Origin: DATJQF01 sp035505995
GTDB lineage: Bacteria; Bacteroidota; Bacteroidia; Bacteroidales; FEN-979
Assembly (NCBI GenBank): GCA_035505995.1
Contig: DATJQF010000110.1
Location: 1-7,070 of the forward strand
DNA: 7,070 bases
Direction of reading: 5' to 3'
Part shown: positions 1-7,070 of the stretch, piece after piece
Position numbering within the stretch: position 1 is the first letter of the stretch
How the letters are laid out: each line of letters opens with the position of its first letter
The notes under the pieces: model-generated
Databases searched by the model: none
Told to the model about the DNA's origin: nothing
The model's input: only the letters and a program-made list of their open reading frames with translations
Program-made: the position numbers and the translations under genes

Positions 1-3000
1 CCGGACGATGAGTTTGTCACCGGTATGCAAGGTAACCTCTGAAGATAATGGACGAAGCACAGGACCTGCAGCCGTGTTTTCCAGGAGGAAAAGCTTTTTT
101 TCCAGCTTCAGCGGGGATTTAGCGGGGGTGATCTTATCCAGATCCTCGAAATACTGCCAGTATACCGCTCCCCAGGCAACTCCTTCCCCGGTCCTATCCA
201 CGGAAACATGACCCATTTCCGGCACGATTTCCGAGCCGGTCCAGGAAACCTGGAAATATCCGGTTCCTGCTTCAGCTGTATTGTCAAGGAGTTTAGCCGG
301 ATCGATCGTTTCATTTCCGAGACGGATTTTCACATTTGGTTCACCGGAGAGGAGATCGGTCCCTCGCAGCAGCAGGGCATAACATGCTTCTGCCGTGGCA
401 CGGCCGGTCCGCCAGTCCTGGGTCTGCTTCTGCTTCAGCAGCCAGATCTTCATCTCATCCACCGATTTTTGGTCGCCGGTAATTTCATCATACGCCTCGA
501 TCAGCAGCGATTCGGTCTCAATGGGCGCCTGGTACCACCCGAACCCTTCCTGCATCGCCCAGTACATTCCCATTTCGTCGGAATGCTGCGCCTTTTCTGA
601 AAGTGATTGGAGGACCTGGACCGGAACTGTTTTATTCCCCAGCCGGTTCAGCGCCAGGGCGATCATCCCCTGGAAGTAGAGATCATTCTTCAGCCAGTAA
701 GTGACTGCCTGGCGGGTGAAATAATCGAATGCTTCCTTTACCTGGGCTTTAGTCCATTTTCCGGAACTTCCCAGCGGGATCTCATCCAGAAAATAACTCC
801 GGGCATACAAATACTGAATATCCTCTGATCCGAGATGATCCTCATTCCGGTAACCGGGGTTATGCTTGCGGATCTGGGAAAAATCATCGGTCATCTCGCC
901 GTCCAGGAAAATAACAGCTTTCCGGATCATTCCGGTTGCCTGCGGATCCTTTTGGACATCCTTGATGCCCAGGTGCTCAAGATGCCCCAGGCCGGTAATG
1001 ATATTCTGCGTGATATAGCGGCTTTCCTGCATTCCCTCGAACCAGCTCCATCCTCCATTGGGCAGCTGAAGCTTCTCCAGCTTGAGGAGATTTTGCTGAA
1101 GATTTTGGGACAGGGTGTTCTTATCGAACAAATTGGCCAGCTTCTGCTTGCGTTCCGATTCCGACCGCGCTTCCAGCACCCAGGGGGTCTCCTGTAATAG
1201 AGATGATTTAAGCTGCTGGTTCTTTTCAAGATTGGAGAGCAATGCATCGGGGGTCAGGTTTTTCCAGCTATCGAATACCTTCCGGATGGCGGGATTTGAA
1301 TTTGCCAGGAAACAGGCGATGCTGTTGGCATAATAGGCCTGGAAGATATTATCGGCACTGGGGTAGACCGGCTCGTCCATCAGCGACAGCGCCTGCACGG
1401 CATACCAGGAAGGATTGGAGGCAAATTCAAGGGTTAGCCGGTAATTCTTCCGGGTCTGGCTGGCACCTGACTCGAGCAGTTTCCCGAAGGAGAAAGTGAA
1501 ATTTCCCTGACCTCTTACCGGCAAGGGTAGGGACTCTGTCACCAGCATCCTGTTCGTAAGGACCGGCAGGGTCTTTTCTTCACCGTCGCTGAAATTCCCG
1601 GCTGTAGCGGCCACCCGGTATTGCAGGAGCGTAAGCCCGGCTTCCGCCGGGATAACCAGGGTCCAGGAAACAAGTGCACTCTGCCCTTTGGCAGCCCGAA
1701 AAGTAAGAGAGCTGCTTCCCCGGATCAGGTCGAGGGGTTTGCCGGCGACAGCGTCTGAAAGTGAAAGCGTCACCGCTCCCTCGACCTCGTGATCGCTCAT
1801 ATTAACGACTTTTGTGCTGAACACCACGGTATCCCCCTGTCTAACAAAACGGGGAGCATTCGGGAAGACCATCAGGTCTTTATGGGTGATAAGCTCTTTT
1901 TCAACCTGACCAACCTCCAGTTGTTTGGTATAGGCCAGTCCCATGAATTTCCACCGGGTCAGGGATTCAGGAACTTTGAATTTTATAAGCAGATCACCGG
2001 AACTGTCGGATTCCAGGTTCGGATAGAAAAAAGCAGTTTCGCGAAAATCCCTCCGGATCTGAACTACCGGTGCTTCCTGCACTTTTTTGACCGGAGATTT
2101 TTGTCCGGCACCTTCCGGGGTCGTTTCAGGGGGTGCCGGAGGTTGTGCGCCGGTGGCCATTCCTCCCACCTCGTTGGCCTGCATGGGAATTGCCATAGTC
2201 TGATCCCCTGTCTTTTTCATATCATATGCCCGGTAATAACGGGATGAATTGGAAGTATACCCAAACCAGTTTAACTGATCATAGGCAGGCGAGATGAAAT
2301 TTTCAGCGGAAGGGAACAATGGATAATAGATCCCGGTACGGGAAGTAAACGCATCGGAAATATTCCAGTTCAGGTAAGAATACCAGGTCCGGTAGAGCGA
2401 CAGATCCCAGCTGTTCGGGGCAAACGCGTCCAGTGAAGCATCGTACATGGAAGCGAGGAGCTCCGCTTCCACTCCCTTTTTCCTGCTGTTGGTGATCTTC
2501 AGGCTCCATTCCTCCTCCTGCCCGGGATCAAGCTTATCGCGGAACGTTCCAAAGGTGATATCCAGCATTTTATTGGTAAAAGGAACCGACACGAATTGAG
2601 AATTCTGGTATGACCGGTTATGGCGGATGAATAAAAAAGTCACCTGGAATCCTCCCCGGTATTTCTCCAGGACCGGGATCTCAATAAGCTTCTGCTGTTT
2701 CTGAATATGCATCCACGCCCGGGAAACCAGGGTGTCGTGAACCCGGGTCTCGCAGATCACATCCGGAAGGTCATCCTGGGATCCGAGCAGGAAAAGGGCT
2801 TTCTCGCCCGGCTCGCAGGTTACTTTCAGCGGGACAAACCAGTTCATGCTATGAACCGGGACCTCGCCGGTGTTCGGCTCAAATACCGTCACATAATGGT
2901 CCGAATGCACTTCTTCCCCATAAGGATCTTTTGCACTTAACCGGAAGCGGTATACCCCCGGTCTCATTGCAGAATTACCCGGTGACGCCAGATCAGCCGA

Positions 3001-5817
3001 CCGGATCGCCGAATCGGTGGCCGTATTCAGCGTCTTTTCATAAACGGTCTCCTCAACGGGCCAGGAAGATGGCTTGTCTTCTTCATCATAAACATCATAC
3101 GGGAAATTATTCCTGAAGTCGGCTTCCCCGATCAGGTGCAGGTCCGGTTCGGACCAGGCCCGCTTCCGGAGCAGGAGATCCGGTTGCCTGAGCCGCTGCA
3201 CAGTCACAGTCAGTTCCGTTGGAGTTTTCCTGCCGTTCAGGTTGGTGGTAATAAGCGGATAGATGCTGTCGGTCGCGGTATTCAACTTTTCGGGGACGGC
3301 GATCCCGATAAGAAGCGAGTTATAGCCGACCGAAACCGTTCCATCCGCCGACTCGGTCTCACCATTCAGGTCGGTCACGTCCAGGGTGATCCGGTAATCA
3401 AATACCGGCAGGATATCAGGGCTTAATGACTTGTCGGGGAGTGCGGGGAATTTAACCGTTACCGTGCCGTCCGGAGCGGTAACAGCGGTACCGTGGGCGA
3501 TCTCCACTTCCGGAGATTCAGGGAAAGGGATCCACCAACGGTCCCAGAAAGGAAACCTCGCGGTCCTTACAACCCGGTAACTCACTTTTGCGCCATCGAT
3601 GGCATTCCCGGCGTAGGCTGTTGCTTTTCCGGTCAGAGTGACTGAATCATTCAGGCGGTAGTTGTTTTCCAGCGGCTCATAAGCAACCTCGAACGTCGGC
3701 CGTTTGTATTCTTCCACTCTGAAAGTGACAGTGCCGGATCCGTTGGCTAGGCTCATTTGACCCGGAAGCACTCCGGTCGGAGCGATGAACGAACCGTTAA
3801 ATGAACCGTATTCATTGGTGGTCAGCGTTTGCTCGGAGATCTTTTGGTAATTGACATCGGAGAAGGTAACAGTTGTACTTACCCCGGGTTTAATTGCAAA
3901 ATGATCCCCGGTATTTTCCAGGAGGATTCCCTTGAAATAGATGACCTGGCCGGGACGATAGATGGCCCGGTCGGTGAAAAGGAAGGTCCGCAGCACCGGC
4001 TTCTCGACCGGGGGAACTTTCGAATACTGATAATAATGTTCCGTAAGGAGCAAATCATTTCCCGATTTCAGCCGCAGAAAATAATTGGCATAATTTGAAC
4101 CCTGGGGTACAGGCGGAATGGTAAAAAATCCATTGGGATCGCTCCGGTATTCGCCCGATTTATGAATTTCGTAGGCCCGGTTGCTATAATTATAGGTAGT
4201 GACAAATGATTCTGCTGAAACGTCCGGTACCGGTTTCCCGCTTTCCCGGTCGAGAATATAAAAATCCATGCCCCCCGATTCATTATGCTGGCTGATGTAG
4301 CTCAGGGACGTGACAAATACCGGCACGTAGGCAAATGTCTGGTCCTGGGCCCTGAAATCCGGATCGGAGGACGCTTCCAGGATATAAAAGCCTGCCGGCA
4401 TTCCGGGCACTTCGATTTCCGCACGGTGTTCCTGAAGGTCCCCGTCCGACGGAAGCTTCAGATCCCAGGATTTGGTATATGGCAAACGCGAATAATAAGT
4501 AACCAGGTCTTCCCGGCTCATGGAAGCGGTTTTCTCCCGGTCGGATTCAGGATCGGTCGTTGCCAGGCGAAAATAAACTGCCGGGAGATTGCTGAATTCC
4601 AGCAGGGCAAGGGAAGGGGTTTCCGGGATAACGGCATTTTCTGAGGTTATCTTCAACGAGGGCTGATGAAAGGCTTTTAACAGGATACTGCAGTTTTTAC
4701 CGCCGTCGCTTTCCGGGAACCGCGAAATGGCCTGCTCGCAACTGGCAGCAGCATCACGGATCTCCCACTTGTGTTTATCCGAAATACCCGGTTTGTACAA
4801 GGCCCCCTGTCCGGCCAGGTACTGAGCGATCGCAAATAGGATGTCGGCAGAGCCGGGAGAGGAAAGATGATCGGACTCAAAGCGTTTCAGGGCGGATACA
4901 TAAAGGCTATCCTTATCTTCCAGGGTACAGTTATCATATACATACGTGAAACGCTGGAGTTCCTCGTCGATCAACGCAGCAGGATCCCGGTCGGCCAGAT
5001 GAAATGCTGCGAGATCCCGGAAGGTCCTGATGGCAAAAAAATCCAGGGAAAAAGTATCGGCGGGCCGGGATTGCAGTACCGGAAGTTTTGAAAACTCTTC
5101 CGGCTGTGCAAAATATGACCGGTCGCTTAACTGGAAAGTATCGGCAGGCATCGTTTTGCCGTATTCCTTTCCCATAAAATAATCCAGGGCACGCCATGCC
5201 AGGAAATCATAAAGCGTCGGGCGGAAAAGGTCCGGTTTATTTTTTTTGCCATCCGGCTGATCCAGGACCGGGAGGAACCGGCCAACGGGTATTGCCTGCA
5301 GAGCCATAGGATCCTCGAGCGACAACAGGTAGGTCCGGGTGATCCTCCGGGCCAGGGTATTCAGATCCCAGGTCTGGATACTGTCTTCCAGAACGGTCAT
5401 CACCTGCGTCCTGCCGGAAAAGCGGTAATAGTTCTCATTATAATATCGCAGATAGAGTTCAGCCAGAATGGAATTCAATACCTGCTTTTCAGGCTTGCCC
5501 GCTTGCCTGATCTCGGACCGGACATCATAAATGGCGTTCGCCAATGCATCCTCCCTGAATTCCGAATCCAGCCGGATCCGGTACAGGATCGCCCGGGTGA
5601 ACTGGCCGGGATTGTTTTCCGACCGGGCCCGTTCGTAAACCTGTGTCACTACCGTCAATGCCGATTTGGGGAGGCCGACCGACGACAGGGAATCAGCCTT
5701 TTTCCACCGCTCATTATACCAGCCGGATGATCCGGTCTGAGAAAAAGCCAATGGCATATTAAGTATCGCAAAAAGGATCAGTATGCAGGTGCAGGTGACA
5801 AACTTCCCGGATTTCAT
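1..5817 (-). CDS. Alpha-2-macroglobulin family protein (MG2/A2M/thioester-domain), exported, 3'-truncated by window edge
   Basis: A giant exported protein, probably a periplasmic or surface protease trap or sensor by family analogy. I translated 5817-1 by hand: 1939 codons, no stop or frameshift, open at the left edge. The ATG at 5817 gives a signal peptide (1-26, ending AFS before Q27) with no lipobox Cys, so it is probably not a lipoprotein; the next ATG (codon 21) would destroy it. Order: helical TPR-like N-terminus from about 33 (GLPKSALTVV; FRPTLYDFLAWRALDYF at 198-214); MG1 from about 385; MG2 (YILDRESGKPVPDV, 520); MG3 (YRPGQVIYFKGI, 620); MG4 (VEEYKRPTFEV, 701-711); MG5/6-like domains to LNWFGY (1182-1187); Pro/Ala/Gly-rich bait-like linker (about 1200-1250); A2M domain (VQIRRDFRETAFFYPNL, 1252); FKVPESLTRWKFMGLAYTK (1280); helical thioester-type domain about 1470-1815 (QAPIETESLLIEAY near 1763); then a C-terminal beta domain, cut. 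The thioester C-x-E-Q is replaced by S1487-A-D-N1490. Family assignment is firm; protease trapping is inferred. Confidence 0.95.
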   Translation of the reverse strand, partial: MKSGKFVTCTCILILFAILNMPLAFSQTGSSGWYNERWKKADSLSSVGLPKSALTVVTQVYERARSENNPGQFTRAILYRIRLDSEFREDALANAIYDVRSEIRQAGKPEKQVLNSILAELYLRYYNENYYRFSGRTQVMTVLEDSIQTWDLNTLARRITRTYLLSLEDPMALQAIPVGRFLPVLDQPDGKKNKPDLFRPTLYDFLAWRALDYFMGKEYGKTMPADTFQLSDRSYFAQPEEFSKLPVLQSRPADTFSLDFFAIRTFRDLAAFHLADRDPAALIDEELQRFTYVYDNCTLEDKDSLYVSALKRFESDHLSSPGSADILFAIAQYLAGQGALYKPGISDKHKWEIRDAAASCEQAISRFPESDGGKNCSILLKAFHQPSLKITSENAVIPETPSLALLEFSNLPAVYFRLATTDPESDREKTASMSREDLVTYYSRLPYTKSWDLKLPSDGDLQEHRAEIEVPGMPAGFYILEASSDPDFRAQDQTFAYVPVFVTSLSYISQHNESGGMDFYILDRESGKPVPDVSAESFVTTYNYSNRAYEIHKSGEYRSDPNGFFTIPPVPQGSNYANYFLRLKSGNDLLLTEHYYQYSKVPPVEKPVLRTFLFTDRAIYRPGQVIYFKGILLENTGDHFAIKPGVSTTVTFSDVNYQKISEQTLTTNEYGSFNGSFIAPTGVLPGQMSLANGSGTVTFRVEEYKRPTFEVAYEPLENNYRLNDSVTLTGKATAYAGNAIDGAKVSYRVVRTARFPFWDRWWIPFPESPEVEIAHGTAVTAPDGTVTVKFPALPDKSLSPDILPVFDYRITLDVTDLNGETESADGTVSVGYNSLLIGIAVPEKLNTATDSIYPLITTNLNGRKTPTELTVTVQRLRQPDLLLRKRAWSEPDLHLIGEADFRNNFPYDVYDEEDKPSSWPVEETVYEKTLNTATDSAIRSADLASPGNSAMRPGVYRFRLSAKDPYGEEVHSDHYVTVFEPNTGEVPVHSMNWFVPLKVTCEPGEKALFLLGSQDDLPDVICETRVHDTLVSRAWMHIQKQQKLIEIPVLEKYRGGFQVTFLFIRHNRSYQNSQFVSVPFTNKMLDITFGTFRDKLDPGQEEEWSLKITNSRKKGVEAELLASMYDASLDAFAPNSWDLSLYRTWYSYLNWNISDAFTSRTGIYYPLFPSAENFISPAYDQLNWFGYTSNSSRYYRAYDMKKTGDQTMAIPMQANEVGGMATGAQPPAPPETTPEGAGQKSPVKKVQEAPVVQIRRDFRETAFFYPNLESDSSGDLLIKFKVPESLTRWKFMGLAYTKQLEVGQVEKELITHKDLMVFPNAPRFVRQGDTVVFSTKVVNMSDHEVEGAVTLSLSDAVAGKPLDLIRGSSSLTFRAAKGQSALVSWTLVIPAEAGLTLLQYRVAATAGNFSDGEEKTLPVLTNRMLVTESLPLPVRGQGNFTFSFGKLLESGASQTRKNYRLTLEFASNPSWYAVQALSLMDEPVYPSADNIFQAYYANSIACFLANSNPAIRKVFDSWKNLTPDALLSNLEKNQQLKSSLLQETPWVLEARSESERKQKLANLFDKNTLSQNLQQNLLKLEKLQLPNGGWSWFEGMQESRYITQNIITGLGHLEHLGIKDVQKDPQATGMIRKAVIFLDGEMTDDFSQIRKHNPGYRNEDHLGSEDIQYLYARSYFLDEIPLGSSGKWTKAQVKEAFDYFTRQAVTYWLKNDLYFQGMIALALNRLGNKTVPVQVLQSLSEKAQHSDEMGMYWAMQEGFGWYQAPIETESLLIEAYDEITGDQKSVDEMKIWLLKQKQTQDWRTGRATAEACYALLLRGTDLLSGEPNVKIRLGNETIDPAKLLDNTAEAGTGYFQVSWTGSEIVPEMGHVSVDRTGEGVAWGAVYWQYFEDLDKITPAKSPLKLEKKLFLLENTAAGPVLRPLSSEVTLHTGDKLIVR

Positions 5818-5838
5818 AGAATGAAGTTTTATTATTTA

Positions 5839-5869
5839 CAATGATATTGGAAAACAACCAGGTTACAAA
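5839..5869 (-). promoter_or_regulatory. Candidate Bacteroidota-type promoter for the alpha-2-macroglobulin gene
   Basis: The 69-nt gap 5886-5818 is clearly richer in A/T than the flanking genes. On the minus strand it holds TTTG (5869-5866), exactly 19 nt, then TATCATTG (5846-5839). The Bacteroidota sigma-ABfr consensus is TTTG or TTG near -33, a 19-21 nt spacer and TAnnTTTG near -7. This -7 element has one mismatch (A for T). It would start transcription some 15 nt before the ATG at 5817, giving a short A/T-rich leader without a Shine-Dalgarno sequence. No convincing terminator follows the DUF3108 stop, so read-through from upstream is also possible. A chance match cannot be excluded in an A/T-rich gap. 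Confidence 0.35.
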
Positions 5870-5886
5870 ATAATTTTTCAGGTTGC

Positions 5887-6774
5887 TTAATTATTCCCGG
5901 GTTCGATCAGGGAGGTAAGAGGCCGGGAGAGTCCCTCGAAATGAATGAGTTCCAGCTTGACCGATCCGACGATCACCGCAGAGCTCGCCAGAACAGGGAT
6001 ATGATTTTCGTCGTCCGATATCCAGATATCCATCGGATACTCCTGGCTGAAAACATTACCCTTTATAACCATCGGCCTGAATTTCAGGCAGCGGAATCTG
6101 CCGAGGTCGGTGATCACCTCTTCCCTGCCGGCGAACTGGATCACCGACATGTATACCGAATCATCGAAAAAGAACCGGATCGGGATCTGATCTCCCTGCT
6201 TCAGGTTTGAATAATCGAAGGTGCGCGCCAGGTAAAAGGCGGACAGGATATCCTGCACTCCCGGCGGGACCGTCTTATTGGCCGTTCGGCTGGATACGGA
6301 ATGGGAGAGCTGGTTGAACCGGACCTCATCATCCTTGGCAAAATCCCCTTCGTGCGAGCTCCGGGTAAAATACCATGGGATCAGGTACTCTTCATCGATA
6401 TAGGACTCGAACCGGTCATCCACTTTATAGAAAAAATTGAACGCACCTTTTGATTTCCCCTCCCCGACCACGTGATAGGTGTTCCGGTCGCCGAATTTCT
6501 TATTCTCATTCCGGATCTCCAAGGTGGCTACCCCGGCCGTGACATGTCCGGTGAGAAAGGAATCATAATATGCACGGAAACGGAATTTCTCTCCCCGGGA
6601 AAATGCATTATTGGTGACCGGCTTTACATCCTGGGCAAACCCGATGATCACCGACTGATAGACAATGATCCAGCAGAAAATGAGAAAGGATAAAACAGGG
6701 ATCAGGAAACGACGACGTTGATGATCTTCCCTGTTACGATGATGATTTTTCGGATGGTTTTTCCGGTTATCCAT
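5887..6774 (-). CDS. DUF3108 domain-containing exported protein
   Basis: A complete 295-residue protein of the DUF3108 family, which has no established biochemical role; members are predicted periplasmic or outer-membrane beta-rich proteins. Residues 1-22 are strongly basic and His-rich (ending RRR), 24-46 are hydrophobic, and GFA followed by QD (45-49) is a plausible signal-peptidase I site. The mature part shows motifs I know from Bacteroidota members: SRGEKFRFRAYYD (59-71), HVVGEGKSKGAFNFFYKVDD (101-120), RFESYID (121-127), VQDILSAFYLAR (173-184), GRFRCLKFRPMVIKGNVF (225-242) and IWISDDENHIPV (250-261). The ATG at 6774 is 73 nt inside leuS. I keep it because no later ATG precedes the hydrophobic segment, and a start at a later non-ATG codon such as CTG (codon 24) would remove its positive charges. 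No Shine-Dalgarno sequence is evident. It ends 69 nt before the alpha-2-macroglobulin gene on the same strand, so the two may act together in the envelope; this is inference. Confidence 0.93.
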   Translation of the reverse strand: MDNRKNHPKNHHRNREDHQRRRFLIPVLSFLIFCWIIVYQSVIIGFAQDVKPVTNNAFSRGEKFRFRAYYDSFLTGHVTAGVATLEIRNENKKFGDRNTYHVVGEGKSKGAFNFFYKVDDRFESYIDEEYLIPWYFTRSSHEGDFAKDDEVRFNQLSHSVSSRTANKTVPPGVQDILSAFYLARTFDYSNLKQGDQIPIRFFFDDSVYMSVIQFAGREEVITDLGRFRCLKFRPMVIKGNVFSQEYPMDIWISDDENHIPVLASSAVIVGSVKLELIHFEGLSRPLTSLIEPGNN

Positions 6775-7070
6775 TTCTGCGAATCCTGGGCTTCGCGGAC
6801 TGCAACTTCTATGCCGTCATGCGGCATATCCAGGGGCAGTGTCAGGTGGAAGCGCAGTTTTCCATTGAACGACACCGGATAGGTAAAAGTATCCTCCGAC
6901 AGATATTCTTCATTAAATACAGGGAAACCCGCCCCGGAGATACTTTCGGAATGACCCATCTTTTCCCAGAGTTCCTCGGCCAGGTGCGGTGCATAGGGAG
7001 CGATCAGGATGACCAGCGGCTCCAGGATTTCCCGCTTATGACATTTCAGATCCGACAGCTCGTTGGTGCA
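6702..7070 (-). CDS. leuS: Leucine--tRNA ligase, C-terminal part (5' portion outside the window)
   Basis: Cytoplasmic class I aminoacyl-tRNA synthetase that charges tRNA-Leu with leucine using ATP. Only the last 122 codons are inside the window; the catalytic HIGH and KMSKS motifs and the editing domain lie beyond the right edge. The visible part starts in the helical anticodon-binding domain (TNELSDLKCHKREILEPL, then IAPYAPHLAEELWEKMG). It continues with the FPVFNEEYL segment and the small C-terminal alpha/beta domain, ending in GKTIRKIIIVTGKIINVVVS and a TGA at 6704-6702. This is the usual bacterial LeuRS ending, so the C-terminus is full length. The final 73 nt are shared in another frame with the start of the DUF3108 gene, which implies the two are transcribed together or that the downstream promoter lies inside leuS. 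Nothing in the visible part looks degraded. Confidence 0.97.
   Translation of the reverse strand, partial: CTNELSDLKCHKREILEPLVILIAPYAPHLAEELWEKMGHSESISGAGFPVFNEEYLSEDTFTYPVSFNGKLRFHLTLPLDMPHDGIEVAVREAQDSQKWITGKTIRKIIIVTGKIINVVVS

Noticed and set aside
208..600. Plus-strand open frame of 130 codons
   Set aside because: A shadow of the conserved thioester-type and C-terminal domains coded on the minus strand (QAPIETESLLIEAY and following); it has no recognisable protein features.
1789..2247. Plus-strand open frame of 152 codons
   Set aside because: It lies opposite the bait-like and A2M region of the macroglobulin, whose minus-strand frame is continuous and matches family motifs. The plus-strand translation resembles no family I know and has no start context.
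4732..4740. C360-E-Q in the N-terminal part of the macroglobulin as a possible displaced thioester
   Set aside because: The motif lacks the spacer residue of C-x-E-Q and sits in the helical N-terminal region before MG1, not in the thioester domain.
1..5817. Macroglobulin gene as a frameshifted or decayed pseudogene, because of the lost thioester
   Set aside because: Translation of all 1939 codons shows no internal stop or frame change, and conserved motifs are kept from the signal peptide to the C-terminal domain.
5851..5886. Possible terminator after the DUF3108 stop (CAACC ... GGTTG)
   Set aside because: The arms are only 5 bp with a loop of about 22 nt and no GC-rich stem; it is too weak to call and could easily be chance.
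5941..6210. Plus-strand open frame of 89 codons
   Set aside because: It lies wholly opposite the conserved core of the DUF3108 gene, and its translation is unrecognisable.

Overview
The window suggests a member of the Bacteroidota (Bacteroidia-like), with base composition near 50% GC. The evidence is the protein families: all three match forms I know from Bacteroidota, especially the very long MG2/alpha-2-macroglobulin protein and the DUF3108 protein. The start sites lack clear Shine-Dalgarno sequences, and the one clear intergenic gap holds a near-match to the Bacteroidota -33/-7 promoter. Genus and species cannot be told from the sequence.

Layout: everything real is on the minus strand and tightly packed, so it reads from the right edge to the left. 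(1) 7070-6702 is the last 122 codons of leuS, leucyl-tRNA synthetase, cut by the right edge. (2) 6774-5887 is a complete DUF3108-family exported protein whose start lies 73 nt inside the 3' end of leuS. (3) A 69-nt AT-rich gap (5886-5818) carries a candidate promoter. (4) 5817-1 is one uninterrupted reading frame of 1939 codons for a giant exported alpha-2-macroglobulin-like protein. It lacks only its C-terminal tail, beyond the left edge. It fills over 80% of the window, and the many plus-strand open frames opposite it are shadows.

How they relate: leuS is housekeeping. The other two are envelope proteins with Sec signal peptides. Alpha-2-macroglobulin-like proteins of bacteria are thought to trap or sense proteases in the periplasm or at the surface. 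DUF3108 is a periplasmic or outer-membrane beta-rich family of unknown function. Their adjacency and shared strand suggest, but do not prove, co-expression. The most informative detail is in the alpha-2-macroglobulin: the thioester site, C-x-E-Q in the thioester-forming members, reads S-A-D-N here, while the rest of the fold and a bait-like linker are intact. I see no mobile element, RNA gene, CRISPR array or clearly new system.
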